A stretch of DNA of 55,565 bases. Source: Desulfuromonas sp. GTDB taxonomy: Bacteria > Desulfobacterota > Desulfuromonadia > Desulfuromonadales > BM501. The position numbers and the translations under genes are program-made. Position 1 is the stretch's first letter. Each line of letters opens with the position of its first letter. This document shows positions 1-7,597 of the stretch, piece by piece. The notes beneath the pieces were generated by a model. It saw nothing but the letters and a program-made list of their open reading frames with translations. It was not told the DNA's origin and made no database searches. The DNA is taken from contig NZ_PKUB01000013.1 in NCBI RefSeq assembly GCF_002868845.1, positions 43,537 to 99,101 of the forward strand. The letters run 5' to 3'.

Positions 1-1
1 G

Positions 2-1342
2 ACCACCGTCGGCTCCCAGGACACCACCGGCCCCATGACCGCCGACGAGATCAAGGAGCTGGCCTGCCTGCGCTTCAAGTCGCCGATGTTCATGCAGTCC
101 TTCTGCCACACCGCGGCCTACCCCAAGCCGGCTGACGTGAAGATGCACGCCAACCTGCCCAAGTTCATCGCCGATCGCGCCGGCGTGCCCCTGCGTCCCG
201 GCGACGGCGTCATCCACAGCTGGCTGAACCGCCTGCTCGTGCCCGACACCGTCGGCACCGGCGGCGACAGCCACACCCGCTTCCCCATCGGCATCAGCTT
301 CCCCGCCGGCTCCGGCCTCGTGGCTTTCGGCGGCGCCCTCGGCTTCATGCCCCTCGACATGCCCGAGTCGGTGCTGGTCCGCTTCAAGGGCGAGCTCAAC
401 GAAGGGATCACCCTGCGTGACGCCGTCAACGCCATCCCCTACTGGGCCATCAAGCAGGGCCTGCTGACCGTTCCGAAGAAGAACAAGGTCAACATCTTCA
501 ACGGCCGCATCCTGGAGATGGAAGGGCTTCCCGACCTCTCCGTCGAGCAGGCCTTCGAGCTGACCGACGCCGCCGCCGAGCGCTCCGCCGCCGCAGGCTG
601 CATCAAGCTCAGCGAAGAGAGCGTCTGCACCTACCTGCGCTCCAACGTCGCCCTGATGAAGAAGATGATCGAAGAGGGCTACCAGGATCCCCAGACCCTG
701 CAGAACCGCATCGACGCCGTCAACGAGTGGCTGAAAGATCCCAAGCTGCTCGAGGCCGACGCCAACGCCGAGTACGCCGCGGTCATCGAGATCGACCTGG
801 CCGAGATCACCGAGCCGATCCTCGCCTGCCCCAACGATCCCGACGACGTCAAGCTCCTCAGCGACGTGCAGGGAACCCCGATCCAGGACATCTTCCTCGG
901 CTCCTGCATGACCAACATCGGTCACTTCCGCGCCGCCGCCGAGATCTGGCGCGGCCAGAAGTTCAACCCGGCCGTCCGCACCTGGATCTGCCCCCCGACC
1001 CGCATGGACCAGGTCAAGCTCAAGGAAGAGGCCCTCTTCTCGGTCTACAGCGCCATGGGCGCCCGCATCGAGATGGCCGGCTGCTCCCTCTGCATGGGCA
1101 ACCAGGCCCGCGTGCCCGACGCGGTGAACATGTTCTCCACCTCGACCCGTAACTTCGACGACCGCATCGGCAACGGCGCCAAGGTCTACCTCGGCTCCGC
1201 CGAGCTCGGCGCGGTGACCAGCAACATGGGCAAGCTCCCCACCCCGGCCGAGTACCTCGCCGTGTACAAGGAGAAGGTCGCGCCGAAGAAGGACGAGATC
1301 TACCAGTACCTGCAGTTCGACGAGATGGACGGCTACAAGTAG
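2..1342 (+). CDS. acnB: Aconitate hydratase B, C-terminal part (5' end outside window)
   Basis: This is the C-terminal half of a bifunctional aconitase / 2-methylisocitrate dehydratase, a cytoplasmic TCA-cycle [4Fe-4S] enzyme that interconverts citrate and isocitrate. The reading frame is open from base 2, where it encodes [13 protein letters not shown], a hallmark AcnB stretch, so the gene starts upstream; the ATG at 35 is internal. About 446 residues are visible, against about 865 in E. coli AcnB. The cluster cysteines are recognisable in the SCMTN segment (near 904) and the CSLCMGN segment (near 1083-1100), and the [16 protein letters not shown] segment is typical of the B family rather than AcnA. 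The gene ends in TAG and is followed 28 bases later by a strong terminator, so it is probably the last gene of its transcript. I see no frame damage. Confidence 0.95.
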   Translation, partial: TTVGSQDTTGPMTADEIKELACLRFKSPMFMQSFCHTAAYPKPADVKMHANLPKFIADRAGVPLRPGDGVIHSWLNRLLVPDTVGTGGDSHTRFPIGISFPAGSGLVAFGGALGFMPLDMPESVLVRFKGELNEGITLRDAVNAIPYWAIKQGLLTVPKKNKVNIFNGRILEMEGLPDLSVEQAFELTDAAAERSAAAGCIKLSEESVCTYLRSNVALMKKMIEEGYQDPQTLQNRIDAVNEWLKDPKLLEADANAEYAAVIEIDLAEITEPILACPNDPDDVKLLSDVQGTPIQDIFLGSCMTNIGHFRAAAEIWRGQKFNPAVRTWICPPTRMDQVKLKEEALFSVYSAMGARIEMAGCSLCMGNQARVPDAVNMFSTSTRNFDDRIGNGAKVYLGSAELGAVTSNMGKLPTPAEYLAVYKEKVAPKKDEIYQYLQFDEMDGYK

Positions 1343-1370
1343 GACGGATTGCAGTGGAATGAAAATACAT

Positions 1371-1400
1371 GGCCGCTTCTTCGGAAGCGGCCTTTTTTTT
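1371..1400 (+). terminator. Rho-independent terminator of acnB
   Basis: A 9-bp perfect stem (GGCCGCTTC / GAAGCGGCC) closes a TTCG tetraloop and is followed by eight T. It lies 28 bases after the acnB stop. Confidence 0.9.
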
Positions 1401-1476
1401 CAACCACCCTGCCCGAGAGGACGTTTGCCCTTTGAGGCGGGACGGTTAGTATTGAGAATGTTTCAGGGAGAAACGC

Positions 1477-2106
1477 ATGACCATCCACGAGCCGATGACC
1501 CTTGCCACCGATCTCCTTCTCGCCGCGCTGGTTCTCTGGTTCGCCGCACGCCTCTTCCGGGAGGCCCGCGATGGCGGGCAGCGCTCCGTCCTTCTGTGGG
1601 GCGCGGCCTTCGTCGCCTCGGCGCTGGCCGCCGCCGCCGGAGGAGTCGTGCACGGCTTCACCGATCAGCTGGGGCCTCTGCAGGGAGGGCTCTGGAAGGT
1701 CACCGTCTATTCGGTGGGGCTGGCGAGCCTGCTCCTCGTCAGCGCCTCCTCCTATGCGGCGGCGCGCGGGGCGGGGCGGGCGCTGCTGATCGCCCTGGCT
1801 CTTGCCAAGTTCGTCTTTTACGCGGTCTGGATGGCCGGGCACGACGCCTTTCGCTACGTCATTTACGACTACGCCCCGGCGCTCCTCCTGGTGCTGATCC
1901 TGATGGGGTGGGGGGCGGCGCGCAGGAGTGTGCCGGGGGCGCTGTGGGTGGTCGGCGGGATCCTGGTTTCATTCGGCGCGGCCGCCATCCAGATGAAAGG
2001 GCCGGACCTGCATCTGCATTTCAACCACAACGACCTGTACCACGTGGTGCAGATGGGCGGCTTCTGGCTTTGGTACCGGGGAGGCCTGCTGCTTCGGGAT
2101 CGGTAA
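1477..2106 (+). CDS. Multi-pass membrane protein, unknown function
   Basis: The product is a 209-residue protein made almost entirely of hydrophobic segments, about six or seven predicted membrane passes, with short polar loops. A His/Asp-rich stretch near the C-terminus (residues about 173-189, containing HLHFNHNDLYH) is the only obvious cluster of potential metal ligands. It loosely recalls the histidine patterns of the CREST hydrolase superfamily, but I cannot establish that relation. The ATG at 1477 is preceded by an AGGGAG ribosome site. The next gene, an MscS-type channel, begins 57 bases downstream on the same strand, so the two may be co-transcribed. No family name is certain. Confidence 0.75.
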   Translation: MTIHEPMTLATDLLLAALVLWFAARLFREARDGGQRSVLLWGAAFVASALAAAAGGVVHGFTDQLGPLQGGLWKVTVYSVGLASLLLVSASSYAAARGAGRALLIALALAKFVFYAVWMAGHDAFRYVIYDYAPALLLVLILMGWGAARRSVPGALWVVGGILVSFGAAAIQMKGPDLHLHFNHNDLYHVVQMGGFWLWYRGGLLLRDR

Positions 2107-2163
2107 AACCGGGGGGGGGCGGATGCGTTTGCCGCCGAGCGTAAACAATCAGGGAGGTGAGCC

Positions 2164-3249
2164 ATGGCAGTGCAGTCGGCGTTGGGCGGGGGCGGTTGGG
2201 GTGCGCTGCTGGAGTCCTTCGGGTTGATCTTTGCGGCAGTCGCGGCGGGGTGGGTCCTATACTACTTTCTCTTCCGGGTTCTCGGGCGCTTCGCGGCCCG
2301 CTCCGACACCGCCCTCGACAACACCCTGGTGCGGCGCTGGCAGGGTCCGGCCAGCCTGCTGCTGCCCCTGCTCGGGATTCTCCTCGTCGCCCCCGCCCTG
2401 AGACTGCCCCCCGGTTTCCTCGGTATTTTCCGCAATCTCTTCAGCATCGCCCTGATCGGGGGCATCGCCTGGCTGCTGGCCGGGACCGTCTTCGCCCTGC
2501 GGGACCTGGTGCTGATCCGTTTCGACATGAAGGTCCGGGACAACCTCAAGGCCCGGGCGGTGCACACCCAGGTCAACGTGCTGGTCAAGGTCGCCCTGGT
2601 GGTCATTTTCATCGTCGCCGGCGCGTCGATGCTGATGACCTTCGAGAAGGTGCGCCAGGTCGGTTTCAGCATCCTCGCCTCTGCGGGAATCGCCGGGATC
2701 ATCGTCGGCTTCGCCGCCCAGCGCAGCATCGCCACCCTGCTGGCGGGCATCCAGATCGCCGCGACCCAGCCGATCCGGCTCGACGACGTGGTCATCGTCG
2801 AGGGGGAGTGGGGGCGCATCGAGGAGATCACCCTCACCTACGTCGTGGTGCGTGTCTGGGACCTGCGCCGCCTGGTCCTGCCCATCACCTATTTCCTCGA
2901 AAAACCCTTCCAGAACTGGACCCGGGTCTCGGCCGACATCCTCGGGACGGTCTTTCTCTACACCGATTACACCGTCCCGGTCGATGCCGTCCGGGAGGAG
3001 CTTCGCCGGATAGTCGAGGAGTCCGACGCCTGGGACGGCAAGGTCTGCGGGCTGCAGGTGACGAACGCCTCCGAGCGCTCCATGGAGCTGCGCTGCCTGG
3101 TGAGCGCGGTCGACGCCTCGCTGGCCTGGGACCTGCGCTGCGAGGTTCGGGAGAAGATGCTCGCCTTTTTGCAGCGGGAGTACCCGGAGAGCCTGCCCCG
3201 GGTGCGTGCGGAGCTGGCGGGAGCGGAGCCCATGCAGTCCCCGGCCTGA
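2164..3249 (+). CDS. MscS-family mechanosensitive ion channel
   Basis: This 361-residue inner-membrane protein should form a tension-gated channel that releases solutes on hypo-osmotic shock. Residues about 10-165 hold four hydrophobic helices. The pore helix and start of the MscS domain are clear at about residues 175-200 (AGIIVGFAAQRSIATLLAG, the Gly/Ala-rich TM3 pattern). The beta domain follows (RLDDVVIVEGEWGRIEEI, then VVRVWDLRRLVLPITYFLE) and then the cytoplasmic alpha/beta cage. It is longer than E. coli MscS (286 residues) because of an extra membrane helix at the N-terminus. A strong GGGAGGTGA ribosome site sits just before the ATG. Which MscS subfamily it belongs to, and whether it conducts, cannot be read from the sequence. 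Confidence 0.9.
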   Translation: MAVQSALGGGGWGALLESFGLIFAAVAAGWVLYYFLFRVLGRFAARSDTALDNTLVRRWQGPASLLLPLLGILLVAPALRLPPGFLGIFRNLFSIALIGGIAWLLAGTVFALRDLVLIRFDMKVRDNLKARAVHTQVNVLVKVALVVIFIVAGASMLMTFEKVRQVGFSILASAGIAGIIVGFAAQRSIATLLAGIQIAATQPIRLDDVVIVEGEWGRIEEITLTYVVVRVWDLRRLVLPITYFLEKPFQNWTRVSADILGTVFLYTDYTVPVDAVREELRRIVEESDAWDGKVCGLQVTNASERSMELRCLVSAVDASLAWDLRCEVREKMLAFLQREYPESLPRVRAELAGAEPMQSPA

Positions 3250-3332
3250 GGACGGCATTTGGTTCTGTCGCCACGGGCGGAAACGTGCTAGGCTTCCAAT
3301 GAATCCAAGCTCTATCCTGTTCGAGGCCGTCC

Positions 3333-4511
3333 ATGTCCAAAAAGCCCCTCTCCACACGATTCGCACCCGCCGAACGCGCGCCCGAGGCCTTGCTGAAGCG
3401 GCAGAGCGACCACTTCTCTCAGGACACCATCACCGCGCAACTCCTCGATTCCGTGCCGAACATCCTGATGGTTCTCAATGCCCAGCGGCAGGTCGTTTTC
3501 GCCAATCGGCACCTGCTGAAACTGGTCGGTATGGATGAGGAGGCCCTGGTGCTCGGACTGCGCCCCGGCGAGGTGCTCGGCTGCGAGCTTGTCGAGGAGG
3601 CGGTGGACGGCTGCGGCACCGGCGAGGGGTGCCGGACCTGCGGCGCGGTGCTGGCTATCCTGGCCAGCCTGGAAGGCGAGGGCCAGGTTCGGGAGTGCAG
3701 CATCCTTCGCACTTCGGGCCTGAAGACCGAGGCGCTCAGCCTTCTCGTCTCGGCGACACCCCTCGAGTTCGGCGGCGAGCGCTTCACCATCTTCGCCGCA
3801 AGCGACATCAGCCAGCAGAAGCGTCGGCAGGCTCTGGAACGGATTTTTTATCATGACGTTCTCAACGTGGTGGGGAGCATTCGGGGGTTTGCCGAAATCC
3901 TGCGTGATTATGAACCCGAGGATCGGCAGGAGATTTATGGCCTGATCCACGCGGCCGCCCAGCAGACCATCGGTGAGATCGAGGGGCAGCGGGTGCTCTC
4001 GGCCGTCGAGAGCCGGGACCTGGAGGTGCGGCCGGAGCCTCTGGAGGCCGGGCGCTTTCTCCAACAGATCGTAGATATCTATCGCAGGCACGATGCGGCA
4101 AAAGGGAGGCAACTGGTCCTGGAGGCGGGGGGGGAAGAGGTCGTGCTGCACAGCGACCCGACCCTGCTGGGACGGGTCCTCGGCAACATGCTCAAGAACG
4201 CCCTCGAGGCAAGCGGGGAGGGCGAGACGGTGCGGGCCGGCTGGTCGGAGGAGGGGGACGGAGTCAGCTTCCGGGTGGCCAATCCAGGCGTCATCCCCAT
4301 GGCAGACCAGGTCCAGATTTTTCGGCGCAACTTCTCCACAAAGGGGCGGGATCGCGGCCTTGGGACCTACGGCATGCGGCTGCTGAGCGAGTACCTCGGG
4401 GGAAAGGTCTCCTTCTCCAGCTCAGCCTCGGGGGGGACAACCTTCGTCGCCTCCTTTCCACGAAGTTTCCAGCCGGCGAAGGATTCTAGCGCGTCAAAAG
4501 AAGAACCGTAA
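3333..4511 (+). CDS. Soluble PAS-domain sensor histidine kinase with cysteine cluster
   Basis: The 392-residue protein has no membrane segment, so it should sense a cytoplasmic signal. Residues about 35-165 form a PAS fold (LLDSVPNILMVLNAQRQVVFANRH at its start). Next comes an H-box around His174 (IFYHDVLNVVGSIRGFAEIL), and residues about 260-385 form an ATP-binding HATPase domain with an N-box (GNMLKNALEAS) and a GLGTYGMRLL G-box. The H-box has Asp-Val rather than the usual Glu-Ile after His, a variant seen in some soluble kinases. Inside the PAS domain Cys84, Cys94, Cys100 and Cys103 could bind a metal or Fe-S cluster or act as a redox switch. No response regulator is fused or immediately adjacent; the nearest is the CheY-like gene at 4989. 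Its last 26 bases overlap the end of the convergent cytochrome b5-like gene. Confidence 0.88.
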   Translation: MSKKPLSTRFAPAERAPEALLKRQSDHFSQDTITAQLLDSVPNILMVLNAQRQVVFANRHLLKLVGMDEEALVLGLRPGEVLGCELVEEAVDGCGTGEGCRTCGAVLAILASLEGEGQVRECSILRTSGLKTEALSLLVSATPLEFGGERFTIFAASDISQQKRRQALERIFYHDVLNVVGSIRGFAEILRDYEPEDRQEIYGLIHAAAQQTIGEIEGQRVLSAVESRDLEVRPEPLEAGRFLQQIVDIYRRHDAAKGRQLVLEAGGEEVVLHSDPTLLGRVLGNMLKNALEASGEGETVRAGWSEEGDGVSFRVANPGVIPMADQVQIFRRNFSTKGRDRGLGTYGMRLLSEYLGGKVSFSSSASGGTTFVASFPRSFQPAKDSSASKEEP

Positions 4512-4806
4512 CGACCAGGATGATTGCCAGCGCGGCCAGGGCCAGCTTGACGGTGCCGCTCCCGCCCCGGGCCGGTGCGGGTTCCTGCTCCAGCTTTCCG
4601 ACGACCGGGTAGCGCTCCACCACCGACCGCACGTGAGGGGCTTTCCACAGGGCTTCGCTCAGGTCGCAGCCGGCCCGGTGCTCCCCCTGGTGGCTTCCCG
4701 CCTGCCACAGGGGGCTGTCGGTGAAGTCGTAGACCTTGCCGTTGACCGCTACATAGGCTTTGCGCCCATCCCTGCCGTCGTGCCGGGCCAGTTCTTTGAG
4801 GGTCAT
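4486..4806 (-). CDS. Tail-anchored cytochrome b5-like haem-binding domain protein
   Basis: Residues 1-75 of this 106-residue protein match the cytochrome b5-like haem/steroid-binding fold (TLKELARHDGRDGRKAYVAV, then GKVYDFTDSPLW). His residues in SHQGEH and in APHVRSV are candidates for haem ligation. The classic HPGG motif is absent, which is usual for the short bacterial versions. Residues about 83-105 are a single hydrophobic helix ending in Arg, so the domain is probably anchored in the inner membrane with the haem domain on the cytoplasmic side. The likely role is electron transfer or ligand binding; no partner oxidoreductase is nearby. The 3' end overlaps the convergent kinase gene by 26 bases. 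Confidence 0.8.
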   Translation of the reverse strand: MTLKELARHDGRDGRKAYVAVNGKVYDFTDSPLWQAGSHQGEHRAGCDLSEALWKAPHVRSVVERYPVVGKLEQEPAPARGGSGTVKLALAALAIILVVTVLLLTR

Positions 4807-4870
4807 TCGTCCCCTGTCTTTTGTCCGTCCCGCCTTTGGTGGAGCCGGAGCACGGGATGGTCGTTTTAGT

Positions 4871-4899
4871 TAAAGTTTTTGCCGGAAATATCCGATTAA
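4871..4899 (+). promoter_or_regulatory. Possible sigma-28 (FliA-type) promoter of the cheY-like gene
   Basis: TAAAGTTT at 4871-4878 is an exact match to the sigma-28 -35 element. It is followed after 12 bases by TCCGATTAA, close to the -10 consensus GCCGATAA. The spacer is one base longer than the usual 11. It lies about 90 bases before a chemotaxis-type CheY gene, which fits a motility regulon. Confidence 0.45.
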
Positions 4900-4988
4900 G
4901 TGACAATACTAGCAGTCTCGACGCCCGGCGCAAGCCAATGGCCCTTCGGCCCGGTTCGTCGGCGTTTAAAATCGAGGAGGATGTATCT

Positions 4989-5348
4989 ATGAAAAAGGTG
5001 CTGATCGTTGACGACAGCATCACCGTCGCCCGCCAGCTGGAAAAGATCGTTAGCAGCACGGGGGAGTTCGAGGTGATCGCCCAGGCCCGCAACGGGGCCG
5101 AGGCTCTCAAGCTACACCGCAGTGAAAAACCTGACATTATCTGCATGGACATGAACATGCCGGTGATGTGCGGCCTGACCGCGTTGCGTACCATGGTCGC
5201 CGTGGACAAGGAGGTCAAGGTGATCATGGTGACCTCCCTCGGCGGGGTCGGCGACAAGTTCACCGAGGCTCTCAAATTCGGAGCGCGCAACGTCGTCTCC
5301 AAGCCTTTTGACAAGGACGTAGTTCTGGAGGCTCTGCGCGCCGCCTAG
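4989..5348 (+). CDS. CheY-like single-domain response regulator
   Basis: The 119-residue product is a lone receiver domain. The acidic pair is in LIVDDS, the phospho-acceptor Asp is in MDMNMP, the switch Thr in VTSLGG, and the conserved Lys in SKPFD. There is no output domain, so it would act by protein-protein contact, as CheY does at the flagellar motor or on a kinase. The start was placed at the ATG at 4989 because a GAGGAGG ribosome site lies just upstream; the frame is open further upstream but without a ribosome site. The next gene, 48 bases on, carries a CheX-type phosphatase domain, so the two probably form a phosphorylation/dephosphorylation pair. Confidence 0.92.
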   Translation: MKKVLIVDDSITVARQLEKIVSSTGEFEVIAQARNGAEALKLHRSEKPDIICMDMNMPVMCGLTALRTMVAVDKEVKVIMVTSLGGVGDKFTEALKFGARNVVSKPFDKDVVLEALRAA

Positions 5349-5396
5349 CCCGTTGCCGGCACGGAGCGCTGTATCGATTTATTCAGGGGAGGGACA

Positions 5397-6263
5397 ATGG
5401 CAGTCAAGTTTTTCGGGCAGTTCCTGGTCGAGCGGGGAACCGTCGGCAGGGAGCAGATCCTGCAGGCCATCGAACTGCAGGAGAAGACCAATCTGCGCTT
5501 CGGAGAGATGGCCCTTTCGATGAAGCTGATGACCGATTCCGACGTGGAGCGGGTCCATCTGGCTCAGCGCAGCGAGGACCTGCGTTTCGGCGACATGGCG
5601 GTCAAGCTGGGAATCATCACTCCGGAGCAGCTCCAGCAGGTGCTGACCCGGCAGAAGAACAGCCATCTTTACATCGGCGAGGCGCTGGTCAAGATCGGCG
5701 CTCTGGCGCGGCACGACCTGATCCGCTACCTGGACGAGTTCCGCAAGGACCAGGCGCCCTTCCTGGAGCGGCGGACCATCGTCCCAGAGGGGCTGGCGAA
5801 CGCCGAAACTTGGGCCATGGTGGCCGACCTGACCTACAAGATGCTGACCCGGGTCGTCAACCTCGAGCACCGCCCCGGCCCGTGTTCGGTGACCTCGTCG
5901 CTTCAGTCCCACGGGGTGGTGGTCGCCATGGACTTCACCGGGGCGCTGCAGGCCCGCTACCTCCTTTCGATCTCCTCCGGGGTCCAGGCCCAGATCGCTC
6001 GGGCCATTCTGCAGGAGGCGGACGTTTCGGCAGAGCCGCAGGAGGTGCTCGACGACACGGTGATGGAGTTCGTCAACATCGTCTGCGGCAACGCCGTGGC
6101 CAAGGCCGCCCAGATGGGTTTTCAGATGGATATCCGGCCTCCCGAGCTGATCGAGGCAAAGGGCGGACCCGTCACCGCCAAACCCGGCCAGTCCGGGCTG
6201 CTCTTCCATATCCATGTGGCCGAAGGGGAGCGGGCCGAAATGGCTCTCTTCATTCGCGGCTAG
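5397..6263 (+). CDS. CheX-type CheY-phosphatase domain with N-terminal helical repeats
   Basis: This is a 288-residue soluble protein. Residues 1-120 contain three related helical units, each with an [F/I]G-x2-[L/A]-V pattern followed by a segment resembling EQL..V...Q. They resemble the N-terminal (MshEN/GspE-N-like) domains of type II secretion and pilus ATPases, which in some cases bind cyclic di-GMP. Residues about 130-288 match the CheC/CheX phosphatase fold. The catalytic E-x-x-N is seen as Glu224 and Asn227 (MEFVNIVCGN), and this single active site fits CheX. The likely role is dephosphorylation of the CheY-like protein encoded just upstream. A terminator follows, so the two genes look like a complete small operon. 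Cyclic di-GMP binding is only a possibility. Confidence 0.82.
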   Translation: MAVKFFGQFLVERGTVGREQILQAIELQEKTNLRFGEMALSMKLMTDSDVERVHLAQRSEDLRFGDMAVKLGIITPEQLQQVLTRQKNSHLYIGEALVKIGALARHDLIRYLDEFRKDQAPFLERRTIVPEGLANAETWAMVADLTYKMLTRVVNLEHRPGPCSVTSSLQSHGVVVAMDFTGALQARYLLSISSGVQAQIARAILQEADVSAEPQEVLDDTVMEFVNIVCGNAVAKAAQMGFQMDIRPPELIEAKGGPVTAKPGQSGLLFHIHVAEGERAEMALFIRG

Positions 6264-6290
6264 ACAGAGGCGGGAAATCACAGACGACAA

Positions 6291-6321
6291 AGCGGGGCCC
6301 CACAGCGGGCCCCGCTTTTTT
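6291..6321. terminator. Terminator after the CheX-like gene
   Basis: A 10-bp perfect stem (AGCGGGGCCC / GGGCCCCGCT) with a CACAGC loop is followed by TTTTTATT. It serves the plus-strand cheY/cheX pair and may also end the convergent nitroreductase transcript, although the U-run on that side is short. Confidence 0.88.
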
Positions 6322-6358
6322 ATTGGTGCGGCCCGGCAGCGGGGCCGGCCAAGGGAGT

Positions 6359-6949
6359 CTAGTCCCCGGGCCGGAACTCCGCGGCCACTTCGGAGAGGGG
6401 TTTGCGGTCGTTGGGGCTCTCCATCTCCCGCAGGTCTTTGGGGAGGGTCGTCGGGTCGGCTCTCCGGCCCACCGCGACGGCGGCCATGATCTCGTAATCC
6501 TGCTCGGCCACGCCGAGGACCTGGAAGGCCTTCGGCACAGAGAACCCGGCCATGGCGTGGGCGTAAAGGCCGAGGCGCCGGGCCTGGATGGCCAGCGACA
6601 TCCAGGCCGCCCCCGCGTCGAAGGGGGCGTGCCGGTTCGGCTTGCCTCCCCGGGCGAAGGTGCGCCGGGCGAGGATGAACATCAGCAGCGGCGCCTGCAG
6701 GGCCCACTGCCGGTTCTTCTCCACAAGGGCCTCGCCGAGGTGCGCCCGGCCCTCCGCCGAGGTGGCGTAGACGAAGTGCCAGGGCTGTTCGTTGTAGCAG
6801 GATGGCGCCCAGCGGGCCGCCTCGAACAGCATGCGCAACTGTTCTTCGGGGATCGGGGCGGGGCTCAGGGCCCGGGGCGACCACCGATCGGGGAAGATGC
6901 TGTCCACCTCGGACTCGGTTCTGCGGGTGTTCTGAATAGGGGCGCTCAT
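6359..6949 (-). CDS. Nitroreductase-family FMN oxidoreductase
   Basis: The product is a 196-residue NAD(P)H-dependent flavoprotein of the nitroreductase superfamily. Recognisable features are the FMN-binding RWSPRALS segment near the start, the AARWAPSCYNEQPWHFVYA block (residues about 45-65), the AAWMSLAIQARRLGLYAHAM helix and the C-terminal VAVGRRA strand. The start was placed at the ATG at 6949 because GGAGAG lies seven bases upstream; the frame runs further upstream without a ribosome site. The gene is monocistronic and converges on the cheX-like gene. The substrate is unknown: family members reduce nitroaromatics, quinones or enoates, and the sequence does not separate these. Confidence 0.88.
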   Translation of the reverse strand: MSAPIQNTRRTESEVDSIFPDRWSPRALSPAPIPEEQLRMLFEAARWAPSCYNEQPWHFVYATSAEGRAHLGEALVEKNRQWALQAPLLMFILARRTFARGGKPNRHAPFDAGAAWMSLAIQARRLGLYAHAMAGFSVPKAFQVLGVAEQDYEIMAAVAVGRRADPTTLPKDLREMESPNDRKPLSEVAAEFRPGD

Positions 6950-7199
6950 GCGATCTCTCCGAACTGCGGGCTGTCGGGCCACCGAAGCGCCAAGGGGTGA
7001 GACAGGATTGCCGGGGCGCACCGGTGCGGGGGTTCGTCACCCTGTTTCTTAATTACCTCATGAACGGAGAGGTGTCCAACAAAAAAATCAAAGGCGTTCT
7101 GGGGGAAGAATCAGGGCAGGCAGGGGACCGGAAAGGAAGACTGCGGGATGGCCTGAAGGGTCGCTTGTGCGGGCAGGAGGGACGAGAGGGGGGGGCTTG

Positions 7200-7442
7200 T
7201 CAGCTCTGAGTCGTCGATGGCTTCTCGTCGAAGGTCTTCATGTCTTGGGGTTTGTACAGGGAAAAGATGTCGTTCAGGGTCTCGATGATAATCTCATAAA
7301 TGGCCAGGAATATCACCGCCAGCGACGGCAGGATGCAGAGGTATCCCACAACCAGGATCGTTTTCGACTCGGACAGGGCGCCAATGAAACTGAGCACGAT
7401 GCCGCAGCCGAGCGAGAACATGAATCGTTTTTCCGTGTCCAT
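7200..7442 (-). CDS. Small two-helix membrane protein, unknown
   Basis: An 80-residue protein beginning MDTEKRF, with two hydrophobic helices (residues about 7-28 and 32-56) and a polar C-terminal tail. I do not recognise a family. The ATG at 7442 has no convincing ribosome site; the frame is also open back to 7538, which would add 32 basic residues. Codon use is less GC-rich than in the neighbours. It stands alone between the nitroreductase and the pabB-pabC gene. It is plausible as a gene because of the clean helix/loop pattern, but it is not certain. Confidence 0.45.
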   Translation of the reverse strand: MDTEKRFMFSLGCGIVLSFIGALSESKTILVVGYLCILPSLAVIFLAIYEIIIETLNDIFSLYKPQDMKTFDEKPSTTQS

Positions 7443-7597
7443 TTTCAAACCGTTATTCCCGAATTTTCTATGGGGTGCGGGATTTCCGGGGCCGGCGGCC
7501 TTCTTTCCGCGTAACGGGAGACGGACTTTCTCCCCCAACCGGCTGTATGAAGCGCAGTTTAAACCCCTTCGCCTCCCCGGTCAATGGCAATTAGCTT

